Under the pieces are notes generated by a model. That model did no database searches and was not told where the DNA came from. It was given only the letters and a program-made list of their open reading frames with translations. This document shows positions 43,411-53,077 of a stretch of 64,000 bases of DNA, in pieces. Each line of letters begins with the position of its first letter. Within the stretch, counting starts at the first letter, position 1. This stretch comes from an uncultured Dehalococcoidia bacterium (GTDB lineage Bacteria > Chloroflexota > Dehalococcoidia > Lucifugimonadales > CAJWER01): NCBI GenBank assembly GCA_958296115.1, contig OY282442.1, positions 1,088,001-1,152,000 of the forward strand, read 5' to 3'. The position numbers and the translations under genes are program-made.

Positions 43411-45030
43411 CTACCCCGGCTCCCTGATAGTGAGGCGTTGGTTGGCGCTGACGTCGGTCAGGGTCTGGAGCTTGCCGCTGGGCCATCTCACCGACACCGA
43501 GTCGGCCTGGCCGAACTCGCCGAGCCCGAAGTGCGCCGGCAGCATGTTCTGCCCCATCGAGCTCGACCCGCCGGAGATCTCCCTCACCTGGCTGACCGCC
43601 CCGGTGGTAACGGTAATCCTAGCCCCGATGCCGTCGCGGTTGCTGACCACGCCGACTGGCTCCACCACGAGCCAGTTGCTGCCCCACCGACAGGGATTCT
43701 CGAAGAGCTTCGCCGCGCCGTCGAGGTTGACGACGTAGATGTCCAGGCAGCCGTCGTTGTCGAAGTCCAGGTACGAGCCGCCCCGTCCCGCGCCCGGGTC
43801 GTCGGTTCCGCTCTCGGCTGACACGTCCTCGAACGTGCCGTCGCCCGCGTTCCGCAGCAGCACGTTGCTCTGCTCCTCCGGGTTCGCGCCGACCTCGCTG
43901 CCCTCCAGGAAGCCGCTGACGATGTAGATGTCCTCGAACCCGTCGTTGTCGTAGTCCAAGAAGGCCGTGCCCCAGGCCACGCGCAGCTTCCGCCCTATCA
44001 TCCCGACTCCCGCTCCGGCCTCCCTGCTGGCGTTCGAAAAGGTCAGGCCGTCCGCGTTGTTGCGCAGCAGCACGTTGTCCTTGATGTTCGTCACGAACAG
44101 GTCCAGGGAGCCGTCTCGGTTGTAGTCCCCGACCGCCAAGCCCATGCCGTACACCGCGACGTCCGCCCTGGAGTCCCAGGAGACGTCCCGGAAGCTCCAG
44201 CCGCCATCGGGCGCGGGCCCGTCGTTTCGCCATAGCACGTTGGGCTGGACCTCCACGCCGAAGTCGTTGACCACGTACAGGTCGAGGTCGCCGTCGTTGT
44301 CGTAGTCCAGCCAGGCCGGCTGGAACCCAGCGCCCCATACGTTGCCGAGCGTCACGCCCGGGCCCTCTCGCGGGGCTGACGTGTCTCCCAGCAGCGCGGT
44401 TACGTCCTCGAATAACCCGCCGCCCTCGTTGTGATACAGCGCCATGCCGCCAACCGCGGAGACGAAGTCCTTATCCCTGAACAGGTCCGGGTTCCACTCG
44501 TGCAGGTGCCGCGCAACGACCACGTCCAGCAGGCCGTCGCCGTCGTAATCCCCCCAGGCGCACCCCATCGAGCGGTAGTAGGCATCCCCGTCGTGGACGC
44601 CGGACTGCCTGGCAACCTCCTCGAATCTGCCGGTCCCAGTGTTGCGGAACAGCCTGCTGGGCCCGTAGTTGGTAACGTACAGGTCCCTGTCGCCGTCGTT
44701 GTCATAGTCCGCCGCGCAGCCGCCGTTGCCCTCGCCCCCGGGGTCGGCCACCCCAGCGGCTGCCGCCGCGTCCGTGAACGTGCCGTCGCCGTTGTTGCGG
44801 TACAACGCGTTGGGACCGTTGGAGTCCGAGACGTAGATGTCCTGGAGGCCGTCGTTGTCGAAGTCGAAGACTACCGTCCCGCCGCCAAGGGTCATCGAGC
44901 GGTTGGGCTTGTGGTGATGGAAGGCCACCCCGGCCTCGGCGCTCATCTCCGTGAACCGGAGCTTGGCAGTCCCGCAAGCCGCCAGAACGCATAGCGCAAC
45001 CCAGAACAACGCTGATGTCAGATGTCTCAT
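43411..45030 (-). CDS. FG-GAP/VCBS repeat lipoprotein with ASPIC/UnbV domain
   Basis: A 539-residue protein. ATG 45030 begins a lipoprotein signal peptide ending VLAAC. The body consists of about seven VCBS/FG-GAP blades, each with a calcium loop such as DFDNDGLQDIYV, DYDNDGDRDLYV and DYDGDGLLDVVV, forming a beta-propeller. The C-terminus has an ASPIC/UnbV domain (DGIGARITVTTG... WPSGKLQTL). Such proteins are exported and bind surfaces or polysaccharides; the role is unknown. It is divergent from valS. Confidence 0.85.
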   Translation of the reverse strand: MRHLTSALFWVALCVLAACGTAKLRFTEMSAEAGVAFHHHKPNRSMTLGGGTVVFDFDNDGLQDIYVSDSNGPNALYRNNGDGTFTDAAAAAGVADPGGEGNGGCAADYDNDGDRDLYVTNYGPSRLFRNTGTGRFEEVARQSGVHDGDAYYRSMGCAWGDYDGDGLLDVVVARHLHEWNPDLFRDKDFVSAVGGMALYHNEGGGLFEDVTALLGDTSAPREGPGVTLGNVWGAGFQPAWLDYDNDGDLDLYVVNDFGVEVQPNVLWRNDGPAPDGGWSFRDVSWDSRADVAVYGMGLAVGDYNRDGSLDLFVTNIKDNVLLRNNADGLTFSNASREAGAGVGMIGRKLRVAWGTAFLDYDNDGFEDIYIVSGFLEGSEVGANPEEQSNVLLRNAGDGTFEDVSAESGTDDPGAGRGGSYLDFDNDGCLDIYVVNLDGAAKLFENPCRWGSNWLVVEPVGVVSNRDGIGARITVTTGAVSQVREISGGSSSMGQNMLPAHFGLGEFGQADSVSVRWPSGKLQTLTDVSANQRLTIREPG

Positions 45031-45152
45031 GAGAATAGAGCGGCTGCGAATCAGAACGTTAGCATAACCATCGAGTCTCATTGGTTGCAACTGGCTCGTC
45101 GCTGACCATAGAATTGAGAGGCGCCGGCGCTATGCCGGGAGGACAGCGAGCG

Positions 45153-47816
45153 ATGACGGCATCCAGGCGGGAGATTCCCAAGGCATACGACCCAGGGGCG
45201 TCCGAGGGCCGAATATACGACCTCTGGATGAAGGGCGGCTACTTCACCCCCGACATAGACCACTCGAAGACACCCTTCACGGTCATCATGCCCCCGCCGA
45301 ACGTGACGGGCGAGCTCCACCACGGCCACGCCCTCACCATAGCCCTCGAAGACCTGATGAGCCGCTGGCGCAGGATGAAGGGCGACCCCACGCTCTATCT
45401 CCCCGGCACGGACCACGCCGGTATCGCGACGCAGGTGGTCGTGGAACGTATGCTCGCTGACGACGGCCTCACCCGGCACGACCTGGGCAGACAGGAGTTC
45501 GTCGCCGCGGTGTGGAATTGGGTCGAACAGTACGGCGGGCGGATCTACGAGCAGATCAAGCGGCTCGGCGCCTCCTGCGACTGGTCGCGCCAGGCGTTCA
45601 CCCTCGACGAAGGCCCCAGCCGGGCCGTGCGCGCGACGTTCGTCAACCTCTACGAGAAGGGCCTGATATACCGCGGCGAGCGCATCGTCAACTGGTGCCC
45701 GCGCTGCGCCACCGCGCTGTCCGACCTCGAAGTGAAGCACGGCGAGGAAAAGGGGAGCCTCTACCACGTCCGCTACCCGCTCGAAGACGGCGGCGGCTAC
45801 CTGACCATCGCCACGACCCGCCCGGAAACCATGCTCGGCGATACCGCGGTCGCCGTGAACCCCGGCGACGAGCGGTACGCCAACTGCGTCGGCAGGCGCG
45901 TCGCGCTCCCCATCATGAATCGCGTCATCCCCGTGATAGCGGACGACGCCGTTGACCCCGCGTTCGGGACCGGCGCCCTCAAGGTAACCCCGGGCCACGA
46001 CCACAACGACTTCGAGATACGCAGCCGACACGACATCGACATCGTGAACGTGATGGACCTGCGCGGCGTGATGAACGAGAACGCGGGCCCCTACGCCGGC
46101 CTCGAGCGCTTCCAGGCGCGAAAGGCCGTCACCGCCGAGCTGGAGCGCGCCGGCCTGCTCGAGAAGGTCGAGCCGTACAGCCACTCCGTCGGGCACTGCG
46201 ACCGATGCGCCGAGGTCGTCGAGCCCCTCGTGAGCAAGCAGTGGTACATGAAGATGGAGCCCCTGGCCAGGCCGGCCATAGAGGCCGTCGAGGACGGACG
46301 CGTCCGCATCGTCCCAGAGCGGTTCGCAAAGGTCTACTTCAACTGGATGTACAACATCCGCGACTGGTGCGTCAGCCGGCAGCTCTGGTGGGGGCACCGC
46401 ATCCCCGCCTGGTACTGCGGAGCGTGCGCCGAAACCATCGTGTCGCTCGACGACCCCGACGCCTGCTCCGCCTGCGGCTCGCCCGACCTGGAGCGCGACC
46501 CGGACGTGCTCGACACCTGGTTCAGCTCGGCCCTGTGGCCCCACTCCACGCTCGGATGGCCGGACCAGACCGCCGACCTCGAATACTTCTACCCCTCGAC
46601 TGTCATGGAAACAGGCCACGACATCCTGTTCTTCTGGGTGGCGCGGATGATGATGATGGGTATGGAGAACGCGGGCGAAGTCCCATTCCACACCGTCTAC
46701 CTGCACGGGCTGGTACGCGACCCGACCGGCGCGAAGATGAGCAAGTCGAAGGGCAACGTGGAGGACCCACTCGACCTGATAGACGCCTACGGCGCCGACG
46801 CGCTGCGCTTCGCCCTGACCACGGGCAACTCGCCGGGCAACGACATGCGGCTGACGGACGCCAAGATGCGGTCGAGCCGCAACTTCACCAACAAGCTCTG
46901 GAACGCCGCCCGGTTCGTCCTCTCGCACCTGGAACGCTGGGACGGCGCGCCCCTCTCGTGGGATCGCCCGGACGTGGAGCACGTCGAGGACAGGTGGATA
47001 CTCAGCCGTCTGAACCGCGCCGCCGCCCAGGTCGACCGCTTCATGAACGAATTCCAGTTCGGCGAGGCCCAGCGCGTAATCCACGACTTCCTCTGGGGCG
47101 AATACTGCGACTGGTACGTGGAGATGGCGAAGGTCCGCATCCGCGCCGACGACCAATCGCCCGTCCCCACGCTGGCCTACACCCTCGAACGGACGCTCCG
47201 GCTCCTCCATCCCTTCCTGCCGTTCATCACCGAAGAGATATGGCAGAACCTCGCGCAGCGCATGGACGGCGAGCCGGACGCCCCAGCGCTGATGGTCGCC
47301 CCGTACCCTGCCGCGGAGCCGGACGCATACGACGACCAAGCCGAAGAGCAGATAGAAGCCGTCATCGAGATAGTCCGCGCTGTCCGCAACATACGGGCCG
47401 AGTTCAGGATACAGCCCTCACAGACCATCGAGGCCGTCGTCCACGCCCCGGATGTCGCCGGCGCGATACAGACGGAGACAGCCGCTATCAAGACCCTGGG
47501 CCAGGTCGACCCCCTGGTGGTGAACGGCTCCGACGCCGGGCCCAGCGCGAACGACCGGGTATCCCTGGTGCTGTCCAGGGGAACGGTAGAGGTCCCCCTG
47601 GGCGGCCTCGTCGATCTTGGCAGAGAGAGGGAGCGCCTCGCGGGAGAGCTCACGGAGAACGGGCGCAACTTGGCCCGCCTCGAAGCCCGCCTCCAGGACG
47701 ACCGGTTCCTGTCCAGGGCCCCGGAGGACGTTGTCGAGCGCGAGCGTGAGCGCCTAGCCTCAGTCCGAGACCGCCGAGCCCGCATACAGGAAACCCTCGC
47801 CCGGCTGGGAGGCTAG
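45153..47816 (+). CDS. valS: Valyl-tRNA synthetase
   Basis: 887 residues from ATG 45153, 10 bases after GGGAGG; two upstream in-frame starts are less well placed. The class I signatures are clear: PPPNVTGELHHGHAL near residue 50 (HIGH motif) and GAKMSKSKGNVEDP near 530 (KMSKS). The editing domain holds TTRPETMLGDTAVAV near 230. The C-terminal coiled-coil arm (ERERLAGELTENGRNLARLE) is the valine-enzyme feature. It charges tRNA-Val in the cytoplasm. The large opposite-strand open frame here is a shadow. Confidence 0.97.
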   Translation: MTASRREIPKAYDPGASEGRIYDLWMKGGYFTPDIDHSKTPFTVIMPPPNVTGELHHGHALTIALEDLMSRWRRMKGDPTLYLPGTDHAGIATQVVVERMLADDGLTRHDLGRQEFVAAVWNWVEQYGGRIYEQIKRLGASCDWSRQAFTLDEGPSRAVRATFVNLYEKGLIYRGERIVNWCPRCATALSDLEVKHGEEKGSLYHVRYPLEDGGGYLTIATTRPETMLGDTAVAVNPGDERYANCVGRRVALPIMNRVIPVIADDAVDPAFGTGALKVTPGHDHNDFEIRSRHDIDIVNVMDLRGVMNENAGPYAGLERFQARKAVTAELERAGLLEKVEPYSHSVGHCDRCAEVVEPLVSKQWYMKMEPLARPAIEAVEDGRVRIVPERFAKVYFNWMYNIRDWCVSRQLWWGHRIPAWYCGACAETIVSLDDPDACSACGSPDLERDPDVLDTWFSSALWPHSTLGWPDQTADLEYFYPSTVMETGHDILFFWVARMMMMGMENAGEVPFHTVYLHGLVRDPTGAKMSKSKGNVEDPLDLIDAYGADALRFALTTGNSPGNDMRLTDAKMRSSRNFTNKLWNAARFVLSHLERWDGAPLSWDRPDVEHVEDRWILSRLNRAAAQVDRFMNEFQFGEAQRVIHDFLWGEYCDWYVEMAKVRIRADDQSPVPTLAYTLERTLRLLHPFLPFITEEIWQNLAQRMDGEPDAPALMVAPYPAAEPDAYDDQAEEQIEAVIEIVRAVRNIRAEFRIQPSQTIEAVVHAPDVAGAIQTETAAIKTLGQVDPLVVNGSDAGPSANDRVSLVLSRGTVEVPLGGLVDLGRERERLAGELTENGRNLARLEARLQDDRFLSRAPEDVVERERERLASVRDRRARIQETLARLGG

Positions 47817-47845
47817 CGCTCCGGGGAGCGGGGCGCCCCTCATCC

Positions 47846-47957
47846 TGGGAGCGCAGGCGTCCCGCCTGCTCTTTTCCCAATCCTGAACATCCACCCAATC
47901 CCGATTCAGACGCCTCGCGTCCCTAACTTATCCCCTCTCCCTTGACGGGTGAGGGTG
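47846..47957. repeat. Two intergenic repeats: GCAGGCGTCCCGCCTGC and a REP-like palindrome
   Basis: The first unit (47849-47872) is a near-perfect palindrome around GCGTCCCGC. The second (47926-47957) contains TTATCCCCTCTCCCTTGACG and then GGTGAGGGTG. They separate the convergent valS and the gene at 47972 and may serve as a terminator region. Confidence 0.6.
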
Positions 47958-47971
47958 AAAAGTGGCAGCGG

Positions 47972-48721
47972 TCACCCCCACTTCGAGCGGGCCCCCAGCC
48001 CCTCGTTCGCGGCGAATCGGTCATCCTCGTCTGGGGGCGCCATCCAGCTTGCGGTTTGGACGCTGCGCATCCGCTCCAGCTGGTCCAAGCCCTTCCGCGT
48101 ATCGCTGGCTATCCGCGCCTTGTCGCAGTTCTTGATACGATACCTGAACAGCCAGTACGTGAACTCCCGCGACTCCCCCATGTCGATAGACTTGCGCGCC
48201 GGGAGGCTCTTCTCCTCCCTGAACGTCGTCAGCAGCTCGTCGCGGGACAGCCTGTATATGAGCCGGAACGCCGCGTCCGAGGCCTCGTCCTTGTATTGCA
48301 GCCCGTTGCTGGCATAGCGCTTCATCACCTCCAGCTCCACCGCAAGATGCAGCGCCTCCTCCACCGTCACCCCGTAGTAGTAGTTCAGGTAGCCCCTGTA
48401 CTTGTCCACCCCGATGATGTCCTTGAACCGGTCCATGTCGAAGGGCGGGGGAAAATGCCCGTGAAACAGCAGCCGCTCCCTCTCCTCGTCCGGCACGTGC
48501 CCGTCCACCGTGTCTAGGAGACGCTCGGCCAGCGCCAGCCAGTCGAACGCCTCCCCGGCGATGAAGTAGTTCAGGTCGCGGCCCTCGCGCGTCTCCCGCG
48601 CCGACGGCCAGATAGCCATCGCCTCGACCAGTGCCGTGGGCCAGTCGCAGCCCTTCGCAAGCGAGGACGCCAGGTGGTCGACAGCCTGGTTCGTCGAGTG
48701 TTGGGACGCTGTGGCTTTCAT
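47972..48721 (-). CDS. Conserved hypothetical protein downstream of secA
   Basis: 249 residues from ATG 48721. Mainly helical and charged, with WLALAERLLDTVDGHVPDEE, a Tyr-rich stretch YRGYLNYYYGVTVEEALHL and EFTYWLFRYRIKNCDKARIA. No signal peptide, membrane helix or known motif is visible. It follows secA by 55 bp in the same direction and could be co-transcribed. I cannot assign a function. Confidence 0.6.
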   Translation of the reverse strand: MKATASQHSTNQAVDHLASSLAKGCDWPTALVEAMAIWPSARETREGRDLNYFIAGEAFDWLALAERLLDTVDGHVPDEERERLLFHGHFPPPFDMDRFKDIIGVDKYRGYLNYYYGVTVEEALHLAVELEVMKRYASNGLQYKDEASDAAFRLIYRLSRDELLTTFREEKSLPARKSIDMGESREFTYWLFRYRIKNCDKARIASDTRKGLDQLERMRSVQTASWMAPPDEDDRFAANEGLGARSKWG

Positions 48722-48776
48722 CCGTCCTGTCCTCTGCTGCGCGGCTCTATCGCCGCGCCCTTTGCGGTGAGCGCTT

Positions 48777-51452
48777 CTACCTACCATGGCATCGCTTGTA
48801 CTTCTTGCCGCTTCCGCAGTGGCAAGGCTCGTTGCGCCCGATCTTCCGGCCGCCGACGCCGACGGGCGCCTTCTCCCGGTCGCCCATCACGTTCGTCATT
48901 ACGCTGCGGTCCGCGCCGCGCCTTCTGCCCGGCGCGGCTGGGCGCGCCGCCTTGCCGTTGGTCCCAGGCTGGACGATGTTCAGGTGGTAGATAGTGTGAA
49001 CGATGTCGTACTGGATCCGGGCCTTCAGCTCCTCGAACTTCTCCATGCCCTGCTTCTTGTACATGACCAGCGGGTCCCGCTGGCCGTAAGCCTGCAGGCC
49101 GATGCCTTGCCGGAGGTTCTCCATGGACGTCAGGTGAGGCACCCAGTTGGCGTCAATCACCCTCAGCATGAGCTGCCGCTCGATGTCCCGCGTCATCTCT
49201 GCGCCCAGCAGCTTCTCCTGCGCGTCGTAGAGCTCGGTCGCGGCCTCCATGACGCCGTCCTCTATCTCTTCCTGGTCCATCTGCGCCACCGCGTCCGGGT
49301 CCGCAAGGTCGTCCCGCAGGGGGAATATCGCCTGGAGCTCCCCCAACATCCCCTCCACGTCCCAGTCATCGCGCGGAGACTCGCCCAGGTAGCGGGCGGT
49401 AATGCCGCTCACCTCGCTCTCCACCATCTCCTGGATGTTCGCCTTCAAGTCCGCCCCGCTCAACACCTTGTTCCGCTCGTCGTAGATGACGCTGCGGTGT
49501 GTGTTGATAACGTCGTCGTACTCCACCAGGTGCTTCCTGATGTCGAAGTGGTGCCCCTCGACCTTCACCTGGGCCCCTTCGATAGACCGGCTGATCATCT
49601 TGTTCTCCAGGGGCGCGTCGTCCTCCAGCCCGGCCCAGTCCATCACCGACTGTATCTTGTCGCCCCCGAATCGGCGCATGAGGTCGTCGTCCAGGGCGAC
49701 GTAGAAGCGGGTCGTCCCCGGGTCGCCCTGCCTGCCGGCGCGTCCGCGGAGCTGGTTGTCGATGCGCCGCGCCTCGTGCCGCTCGGTGCCTATGATACGC
49801 AGCCCGCCGTTCTTCACGACCTCCCTGTTGGCGGCCTCCCACTCCTCCATCTCTATCCCAAGTCCTTCGGGGTTCCCGCCCAGCACGATGTCCGTGCCGC
49901 GCCCGGCCATGTTGGTTGCCACGGTCACCGCTCCCGGCCTCCCCGCCTGCGCGATGATGGCGGCCTCTCGCTCATGCTGCTTGGCGTTCAGCACCTCGTG
50001 GGGTATCCCCTTGCGCCGAAGATTCTCGCTCAGCAGCTCGGACTTCGATATGTCCGTCGTGCCCACCAGCACGGGGCAGCCCTTCTCGTGCAAACCTTCG
50101 ATGTCCCTCACCACCGCGTCGTACTTGGCCTTCTGGTTCTTGTAGATCAGGTCAGCCTGGTCGTCCCTGACCATCGGAAGGTTGGTCGGGATCTCCACCA
50201 CGTCCAGCTCATAGACCTTCCAAAACTCCTCGGCCTCGGTCGCCGCGGTCCCGGTCATGCCGGCCAGCTTCGAATACATCCGGAAGTTGTTCTGCAAGGT
50301 GATGGTCGCGTAGGTGATGGTCTCCCGCCGGACCGCCAGACCCTCCTTCGCCTCGATGGCCTGGTGAAGCCCGTCTGAGAGACGCCGGCCGGGCATGAGA
50401 CGGCCCGTGAACTCGTCCACCAGCGTCACCTCGCCGTCCTTCACCACGTACTCGCGGTCCCGCTCGAAGATGGTCCGCGCCTTCAGCGCGTTCTCCACGA
50501 AGTGGACCAGCCTGAAATTATCGGGCGAATACAGGTTATCGACCTTCAGCAGCCTCTCTATCTTGCTCATCCCCTCGGCCGTCAGCGAGGCCGTCCGATG
50601 CTTCTCGTCTATCGTGTAATCCTCGGCCTCGGAAAGGCCAGGCGCCAGCTTTGCGAATCGGTAGTACTCCTTCGGAGACTCCTCCGCAGGCCCCGATATG
50701 ATTAGAGGCGTCCGCGCCTCGTCTATCAGGATGTTGTCCACCTCATCCACTATCGCGTAGTGCAATGCCCCCCCGCCCGCGGCGCCCCCCGACTTCTCAT
50801 CCTGTTGGACCTGGGCGCTGCGCCTCACCACCATGTTGTCCCTCAGGTAGTCGAAACCGAATTCGCTGTTCGTGCCGTAGGTAACGTCCGCCGCGTAAGC
50901 CTCGCGCCGGGACGCCTCCCGCAGATGCTCCATACCCTTGCGCCCCTTGCCCGACGAGTCATACAGGTACGCCGTCTCGTGCTGCAAGACACCCACCGAC
51001 AGCCCCAGCTTGTCGTAGATCTGCCCCATCCACTGCGCGTCGCGCCGAGCCAGGTAGTCGTTCACCGTTACCACGTGGACGCCCTTGCCGACCAGCCCGT
51101 TCAGGTAGGCGGGCAGCGTTGCCACCAGCGTCTTGCCCTCCCCCGTCCGCATCTCCGCGATCTTGCCCTGGTGCAGAACCACGCCGCCTATGATCTGGAC
51201 GTCGAAGTGCCGCTGGCCCAGCGTGCGCTTCGCGGCCTCCCTGGCCGCCGCGAAGGCCTCCGGGAGGATGGCGTCGAGCGTCTTGCCGTCACGGATGCGG
51301 GCCTTGAACTCGTCCGTCTTGCGGCGCAGCTCCTCGTCCCCCAGCCGCTCGAAGGCCGGCTCCAGCCCATTTACCTTGTCAACGTAGGGCTGAAGCTTCT
51401 TGACCGATCGCTCGGAGGAGCCGCCGATCAACTTGGCGATGGACTTGAACAT
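48777..51452 (-). CDS. secA: Protein translocase ATPase SecA
   Basis: An 891-residue protein of normal length. Walker A is in AEMRTGEGKTLVA near residue 100, the DEAD-like VDEVDNILIDEA near 210, and NMAGRGTDIVLGG near 495 in the second motor domain. The C-terminal zinc-binding SEC-C tail is RNEPCHCGSGKKYKRCHG. SecA drives export of unfolded preproteins through SecYEG. A ribosome site (GGAGG) precedes ATG 51452. Confidence 0.98.
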   Translation of the reverse strand: MFKSIAKLIGGSSERSVKKLQPYVDKVNGLEPAFERLGDEELRRKTDEFKARIRDGKTLDAILPEAFAAAREAAKRTLGQRHFDVQIIGGVVLHQGKIAEMRTGEGKTLVATLPAYLNGLVGKGVHVVTVNDYLARRDAQWMGQIYDKLGLSVGVLQHETAYLYDSSGKGRKGMEHLREASRREAYAADVTYGTNSEFGFDYLRDNMVVRRSAQVQQDEKSGGAAGGGALHYAIVDEVDNILIDEARTPLIISGPAEESPKEYYRFAKLAPGLSEAEDYTIDEKHRTASLTAEGMSKIERLLKVDNLYSPDNFRLVHFVENALKARTIFERDREYVVKDGEVTLVDEFTGRLMPGRRLSDGLHQAIEAKEGLAVRRETITYATITLQNNFRMYSKLAGMTGTAATEAEEFWKVYELDVVEIPTNLPMVRDDQADLIYKNQKAKYDAVVRDIEGLHEKGCPVLVGTTDISKSELLSENLRRKGIPHEVLNAKQHEREAAIIAQAGRPGAVTVATNMAGRGTDIVLGGNPEGLGIEMEEWEAANREVVKNGGLRIIGTERHEARRIDNQLRGRAGRQGDPGTTRFYVALDDDLMRRFGGDKIQSVMDWAGLEDDAPLENKMISRSIEGAQVKVEGHHFDIRKHLVEYDDVINTHRSVIYDERNKVLSGADLKANIQEMVESEVSGITARYLGESPRDDWDVEGMLGELQAIFPLRDDLADPDAVAQMDQEEIEDGVMEAATELYDAQEKLLGAEMTRDIERQLMLRVIDANWVPHLTSMENLRQGIGLQAYGQRDPLVMYKKQGMEKFEELKARIQYDIVHTIYHLNIVQPGTNGKAARPAAPGRRRGADRSVMTNVMGDREKAPVGVGGRKIGRNEPCHCGSGKKYKRCHGR

Positions 51453-51508
51453 TCGGATTCATCCTCCTTCCTCCGCGTCCACGTCTACGCGGTCGCTCGG
51501 CGCGGCGT

Positions 51509-51885
51509 CTAACGCTGGGTCGAAAATCGGGACGCCGCTGTCTTCATATCCGCTATGAGCGTCCGGGCGCTCTCGATGCCAAGCCCTACCATGTCCGCTT
51601 CCAGGTCGTCCTCGTAGAAGTTGACGTGAAGGGCCTCGCCAGTCCGAGCCGCTTCATGTTCTCGACGCGGTTCGGGGAACGCGCTATCAGCCTCTGTGCG
51701 TTCCTCATCACTACGTAGTGAGGGCCGTCCTCCCAGCCCCGCTCGTGGGCGGCGGCCTTCACGCAATGGGTCAGCGCGCCCCAGGTCTTTTCAGATGCAT
51801 GGATCAGGTCATCCCCCTGGAACTCCGCCTCGGCGCGCTCGAGGAGGGTGTCGCTGATGTCCTTATGCCTAGCTGCGGCAGCCAT
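51509..51885 (-). pseudogene. PaREP1/HEPN-like protein, frameshifted
   Basis: The first frame from ATG 51885 reads DISDTLLERAEAEFQGDDLI and then EKTWGALTHCVKAAAHERGW, typical of PaREP1-type HEPN-like small proteins. At about 51645 the frame changes; the expected continuation EALHVNFYEDDLEADMVGLG is found in another frame and runs to a stop at 51509. One missing base near the run GGCGAGG would explain it. Repaired length is about 125 residues. It could be a real loss or a sequence error. HEPN proteins often pair with nucleotidyltransferase antitoxins, but none is adjacent. Confidence 0.7.
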
Positions 51886-51902
51886 GCTCCCTATCACCCG
51901 GC

Positions 51903-52859
51903 TCACTGCTGGTGTCCGAACATCGCCCCCACCGAAAGCCCGCTGTGGATGCGGTGGATGGCCTCGCCCAGCATCGAAGATATGGGCAGCACTCTCATCC
52001 GGTCGAACCGCTTTTCGTCCGGAATCGGCAGGGTGTCCGTCACCACCAACTCGCTCAATGGGCTATCCGCCAGCCTGCTCGACGCGCTGCCGGAAAGCAG
52101 CGGATGCACCACCGAGCAGTAGATGCGGGCCGCGCCCTGCTCCTTGAGAATCTGCGCCGCGGCCGTGACCGTCCCCCCCGTGTCTATCTCCTCGTCCACT
52201 ATCAGGACAGTCTTGCCCTCGACGCTTCCGATGACGCTCATCGCCTCCACCCTGTCCTCGTTGCCGATACGCTGCTTCTCTACGATAGCGATGTTGGCGT
52301 CGAGCAGGTTCGCCATGTCCCGCGCCTTCTTGGCCCCGCCCACGTCCGGAGCCGCGACTACCAGGTTGCCCACGCCCCGCTCCTCGAAGTTGGCCGCCAG
52401 CGTCGGAATCGCGGTCAGCTCGTCCAGCGGTATGTTGAAGAAGCCCTGGATCTGCCCGGCGTGCAAGTTCATGGTCAACACCCGGTCCGCCCCGGCCACG
52501 CTTATGAAGTCGGCGATCAGCCGCGCTGTTATCGCAACGCGCGGCTGGTCCTTCTTGTCCGTCCGCCCGTATGCGTAGTACGGAATCACAACCGTGATGC
52601 GGCCCGCGGACGCGCGCCGAGCCGCGTCTATCATGATAAGCAGCTCCATCAAGTGGTCGTTGACAGGCTCCGATAGCGTCTGGACGATGAAAACGTCCTT
52701 CTCCCTGACGTTCTCTAATATCCTCACGAACGTCTGGTCGTTGCTGAACTTGAAGACGTCGCATGACCCCAGCGACACCCCCAGGTACGAGCAAATGTCG
52801 CTGGCCAGGTCCCGGTGGGCGTTGCCGCTGAAAACCTTGAGGTCCTCGAAAAGGGGCAT
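51903..52859 (-). CDS. prs: Ribose-phosphate pyrophosphokinase
   Basis: 318 residues from ATG 52859, the start that best fits the family N-terminus (MPLFEDLKVFSGNAH); TTG 52895 is possible. It has the catalytic YYAYGRTDKKDQPR flexible loop region near residue 95, NLHAGQIQGFF near 130, and the PRPP loop VDEEIDTGGTV near 220 (Glu in place of one usual Asp). It makes PRPP from ribose-5-phosphate and ATP for nucleotide, histidine and tryptophan synthesis. Confidence 0.95.
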   Translation of the reverse strand: MPLFEDLKVFSGNAHRDLASDICSYLGVSLGSCDVFKFSNDQTFVRILENVREKDVFIVQTLSEPVNDHLMELLIMIDAARRASAGRITVVIPYYAYGRTDKKDQPRVAITARLIADFISVAGADRVLTMNLHAGQIQGFFNIPLDELTAIPTLAANFEERGVGNLVVAAPDVGGAKKARDMANLLDANIAIVEKQRIGNEDRVEAMSVIGSVEGKTVLIVDEEIDTGGTVTAAAQILKEQGAARIYCSVVHPLLSGSASSRLADSPLSELVVTDTLPIPDEKRFDRMRVLPISSMLGEAIHRIHSGLSVGAMFGHQQ

Positions 52860-52899
52860 GACGGGCTCGCTCACTCCTGCCGAGGATGCAATCAATGGG

Positions 52900-52905
52900 A
52901 TTATA
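52900..52905 (-). promoter_or_regulatory. Extended -10 promoter of prs (TGCTATAAT)
   Basis: Minus strand GTGTGCTATAAT: a perfect TATAAT with the TGC extension. The predicted start near 52893 would give a leader of about 34 nt to ATG 52859, or an almost leaderless message if TTG 52895 were used. Confidence 0.6.
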
Positions 52906-53041
52906 GCACACGCCCCGGCGCTCCCCTTCCTCCCGCCTCACCCCCCGCCGCGTCCCCTCTCCCTAGACGGGAGAGGGCTAGGGTGAGGGTGACTCCCCGG
53001 CCTCCCCCGAAAATTGCCCCCAAATTGCCCCAAACTGCCCC

Positions 53042-53071
53042 TTGACACCGCGAGAACAGTCGTGCTAGTCT
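53042..53071 (+). promoter_or_regulatory. Promoter of structured RNA copy B
   Basis: TTGACA (53042-53047), 18-bp spacer, TAGTCT (53066-53071), conserved in copy A. The predicted start is near 53078. Confidence 0.6.
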
Positions 53072-53077
53072 AGTAGA

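Noticed and set aside
45078-47339. A 753-codon open frame on the minus strand opposite valS, and similar long antisense frames at 18040-20202 and 8920-10908
   Set aside because: These are products of high GC content opposite strongly coding genes; their translations are low-complexity (Arg/Pro/Val/Gly-rich) with no family resemblance.
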